Origin: Echeneis naucrates
Taxonomy: Eukaryota > Chordata > Actinopteri > Carangiformes > Echeneidae
Direction: 5' to 3'
NCBI RefSeq assembly: GCF_900963305.1
Contig: NC_042511.1
Location: 382,001 to 446,000, forward strand
DNA length: 64,000 bases
Shown here: in pieces, positions 61,930 to 64,000 of the stretch
Numbering within the stretch: the first letter of the stretch is position 1
How the letters are laid out: each line of letters begins with the position of its first letter
The notes under the pieces: model-generated
What the model saw: the letters and a program-made list of their open reading frames with translations, nothing else
Database searches by the model: none
What the model was told of the DNA's origin: nothing
Made by a program: the position numbers and the translations under genes

Positions 61930-62662
61930 GGACACACACAGACACACACAGACACACAAGAGACACAGAGAGAGACACACGCTCACACACAGACACACAC
62001 ACATTGGACTGATGCTGGTCACAAACAGCAGAATCTAATTTTATGATAAAGAGGAGAGGAGACGAGGAGGAAGGAGAGGTGGTAAGGAAAGGATGTGAGG
62101 ATGCGCAGTTACTGTGAGGCCACTAGGTGGAGATGACGTCACATCTGAAACTGACGTCCTAATCAATACAGCCACACACACACACACACACACACACACT
62201 TTAAGACTTCCGGTCTGCATTTCGTGCCAAAATAAAAGCACCCTTTAAAGGATGCTGTCAGGAGTTGAAATAAAAATAGAAACAGGAAGTCATCACATGG
62301 CCAGATTAGAAAATAAAGCGCAGTTTTCCCGTTAATGAAGAATGAATATTTCTTGTAGTTCATTCTGGACTTTTCAGACTCGTTCATAATGAAATCATCA
62401 GCTTAATATGGTGGATTCTGCTGTTGGCCGTTTGTTCGGTTCTTTGTTGGTTTTGTTCTGATCAGACTGGAGGGGTTTTATTGTTGAAGAACACCGGAAG
62501 TCTCCTGGCTGTTTTACCCCCCCTGGGGGTGTGGTGCCCCCCCGGCCCCTCCATCCTTCCACCCCGCTCCTCCTCCTTCAGTCGCCGCTTTGCTCGCCTC
62601 CTGACCGGCCTCCTTCACCGGGATCACCGCTGGTCTGTCCGAGTCTGTGGAGATGAGTCCCG
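61930..62662 (-). repeat. inverted duplication, right arm (nid1 promoter and start fragment)
   Basis: Reverse-complement copy of the left arm. Read left to right it carries the nid1 upstream region and then ATGAGTCCCGGGTTC, the first five codons of nid1, after which homology ends abruptly in CA/GA simple repeat. It is a promoter-plus-start fragment, not a gene, and could at most drive an outward transcript to the right. Confidence 0.92.
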
Positions 62663-62758
62663 GGTTCACGAGACACAGAGAGACAGAGAGACAGAGAGAG
62701 ACACACACACAAGAGACATAGAAAGAGAGACACAGAGACAGAGACAGAGAGAGACAGA

Positions 62759-62798
<40 letters not shown>

Positions 62799-62816
62799 AA
62801 GACACACACACACACG
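62663..62816. repeat. compound (GA)n / (CA)n simple repeat
   Basis: 'agagacacagagagac' and 'acacacacac' units follow directly on the broken nid1 fragment. Confidence 0.95.
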
Positions 62817-62819
62817 TGA

Positions 62820-64000
62820 AATGTTTTACATTTGACTGAAATACTTTTACATAAAAAATCTGGCGCTGTCACACTGAAAAAGACAAAAACATAAAATGTT
62901 TCAACTGATAATTAATTTTAATTATGAATTAACAAAAGAATCCAAAAGTCAATTTTTATCCATCTGGGTCATTAAATTTGGTTTGTCTTCAAAAGAAAAC
63001 CAAAGAAGACCAAACAGAAAAAAGGCTTTAAATCTAAACAAATCTACAGATTTATTATTGAGAGGCATCAATGAACACATTTAATGATTATTTCATGGAT
63101 AATGAAGTTGTTTAAACAGAATTCCCTCACTGAGGTCACATTGTCTTATTTTTACTTTCATTTGTATTCAGTTGTCCCTCTCAGGCCTCCATACACTCCC
63201 TCATTTCCCTCATGGTTTGGTGATAAACTGTTTCCTCAGGATCAAACGTTATATTTAAACTATTCAGTTATCAACCATCTTCTTTACAACAATAAAACCA
63301 AAACTAATTCTTCAAGCTGCTTTCAGCTTTTTTTTTATCATTAATGAAGAAATTCAACTTGATGTCAAAACGCAGGATCCTTATTTATATTTTATCAATT
63401 TAATAATAAAGAAATCAAAATGTCTCCAGTGGCCCAATTTTTAGTATGAAAGGTTTGAGCTAGCAGCTGAAAGCTACTTGATCATTTCTCATGTTTTTTT
63501 TTTTTTTTTTAAATCAGTAAAAAATAATGATTAAAAAAAAGAGTTAAAGGAGAACACACTTTAAATTACAGAACACACACAGCCATTTTACTTCCCTCTG
63601 CACCGACTGCCAGGAAGTTCGTTGACCAGAACCAGAAACTGATGCTCAGAGGAAAAAAAACAAGTTTTCAACTAAATGAATTCCCTCAAAAAAAATATGA
63701 AAAGGACGTCTTTTCAATAAAAATCTAACATCACATGAAGCTCAGAGTAAAAGTAAAGGTTAGTCTCCATCTCGCATTTTAATGATCCAGCAGTTTCAGG
63801 CTTCCACGTACCTGTGGAACTTGATGTTCTGTGACTCCAATCAAAGAATCAACGCAAAAACAGGAAACTGGAAACTTCTAAAATTTGGTCCATTTCCGAC
63901 TTTTACTTTCCCAACAAACAAACCATTCAGGCAGCAAATCTGAAATAAATAAAGAGCTCAAGGAAAGCATTTTATGTCATGACGTCACATTGCTTGTTTG
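62820..64000. other. gene-free right end
   Basis: About 1.2 kb of AT-rich DNA with poly-A and poly-T tracts (for example 63495-63511). No gene or known element is recognised before the window ends. Confidence 0.5.

Noticed and set aside
62424-62819. 131-residue frame in the right arm
   Set aside because: It is the reverse of nid1 5' UTR sequence plus simple repeat; the same frame exists opposite nid1 exon 1.

Overview
The window is nuclear DNA of a ray-finned fish, most likely a percomorph teleost. The genes are split by short GT-AG introns, their proteins match vertebrate orthologues from end to end, and the spacers carry teleost-type dispersed repeats, microsatellites and a bloodthirsty-like TRIM gene. 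I see no bacterial, plasmid, phage or CRISPR content.

Layout, left to right: irf2bp2 (+, 656-2408, two coding exons, CpG-rich promoter); a spacer of about 20 kb without a convincing gene, holding minisatellites, dispersed repeats and candidate regulatory blocks; a single-coding-exon RING/B-box/PRY-SPRY TRIM gene (-, 22568-24220); a LINE reverse-transcriptase remnant; tomm20 (+, 25637-28789, five exons); rbm34 (-, 29654-33486, eleven exons, convergent with tomm20); tbce (+, 34956-39605, sixteen coding exons, divergent from rbm34); nid1 (-, 41521-56247, twenty exons); gpr137b (+, 57955-60438, seven exons, head-to-head with nid1); then gene-free DNA to the end. The multi-exon reading frames were assembled by hand, and every coding sum is an exact multiple of three: 507, 146, 420, 520, 1315 and 404 residues for irf2bp2, tomm20, rbm34, tbce, nid1 and gpr137b.

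The gene set is a thinned version of the human 1q42.3 neighbourhood (from memory IRF2BP2-TOMM20-RBM34-ARID4B-GGPS1-TBCE-B3GALNT2-GNG4-LYST-NID1-GPR137B). The missing genes fit loss after the teleost genome duplication; the TRIM gene looks like a lineage-specific arrival. The genes do unrelated jobs (transcriptional co-repression, mitochondrial import, RNA binding, tubulin folding, basement membrane, lysosomal signalling) and do not form a pathway.

The most unusual structure is a nearly identical inverted duplication that brackets gpr137b: the nid1 promoter and first five codons (56233 to about 57200) recur in reverse at about 61930-62662. Other notable signals are minisatellites inside introns of four of the genes (one runs directly into the exon 7 splice acceptor of tbce), six perfect DR1 nuclear-receptor motifs, several dispersed repeat families with copies inside the window, and an ISRE-like motif upstream of the TRIM gene. 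I found no convincing new multi-gene system.
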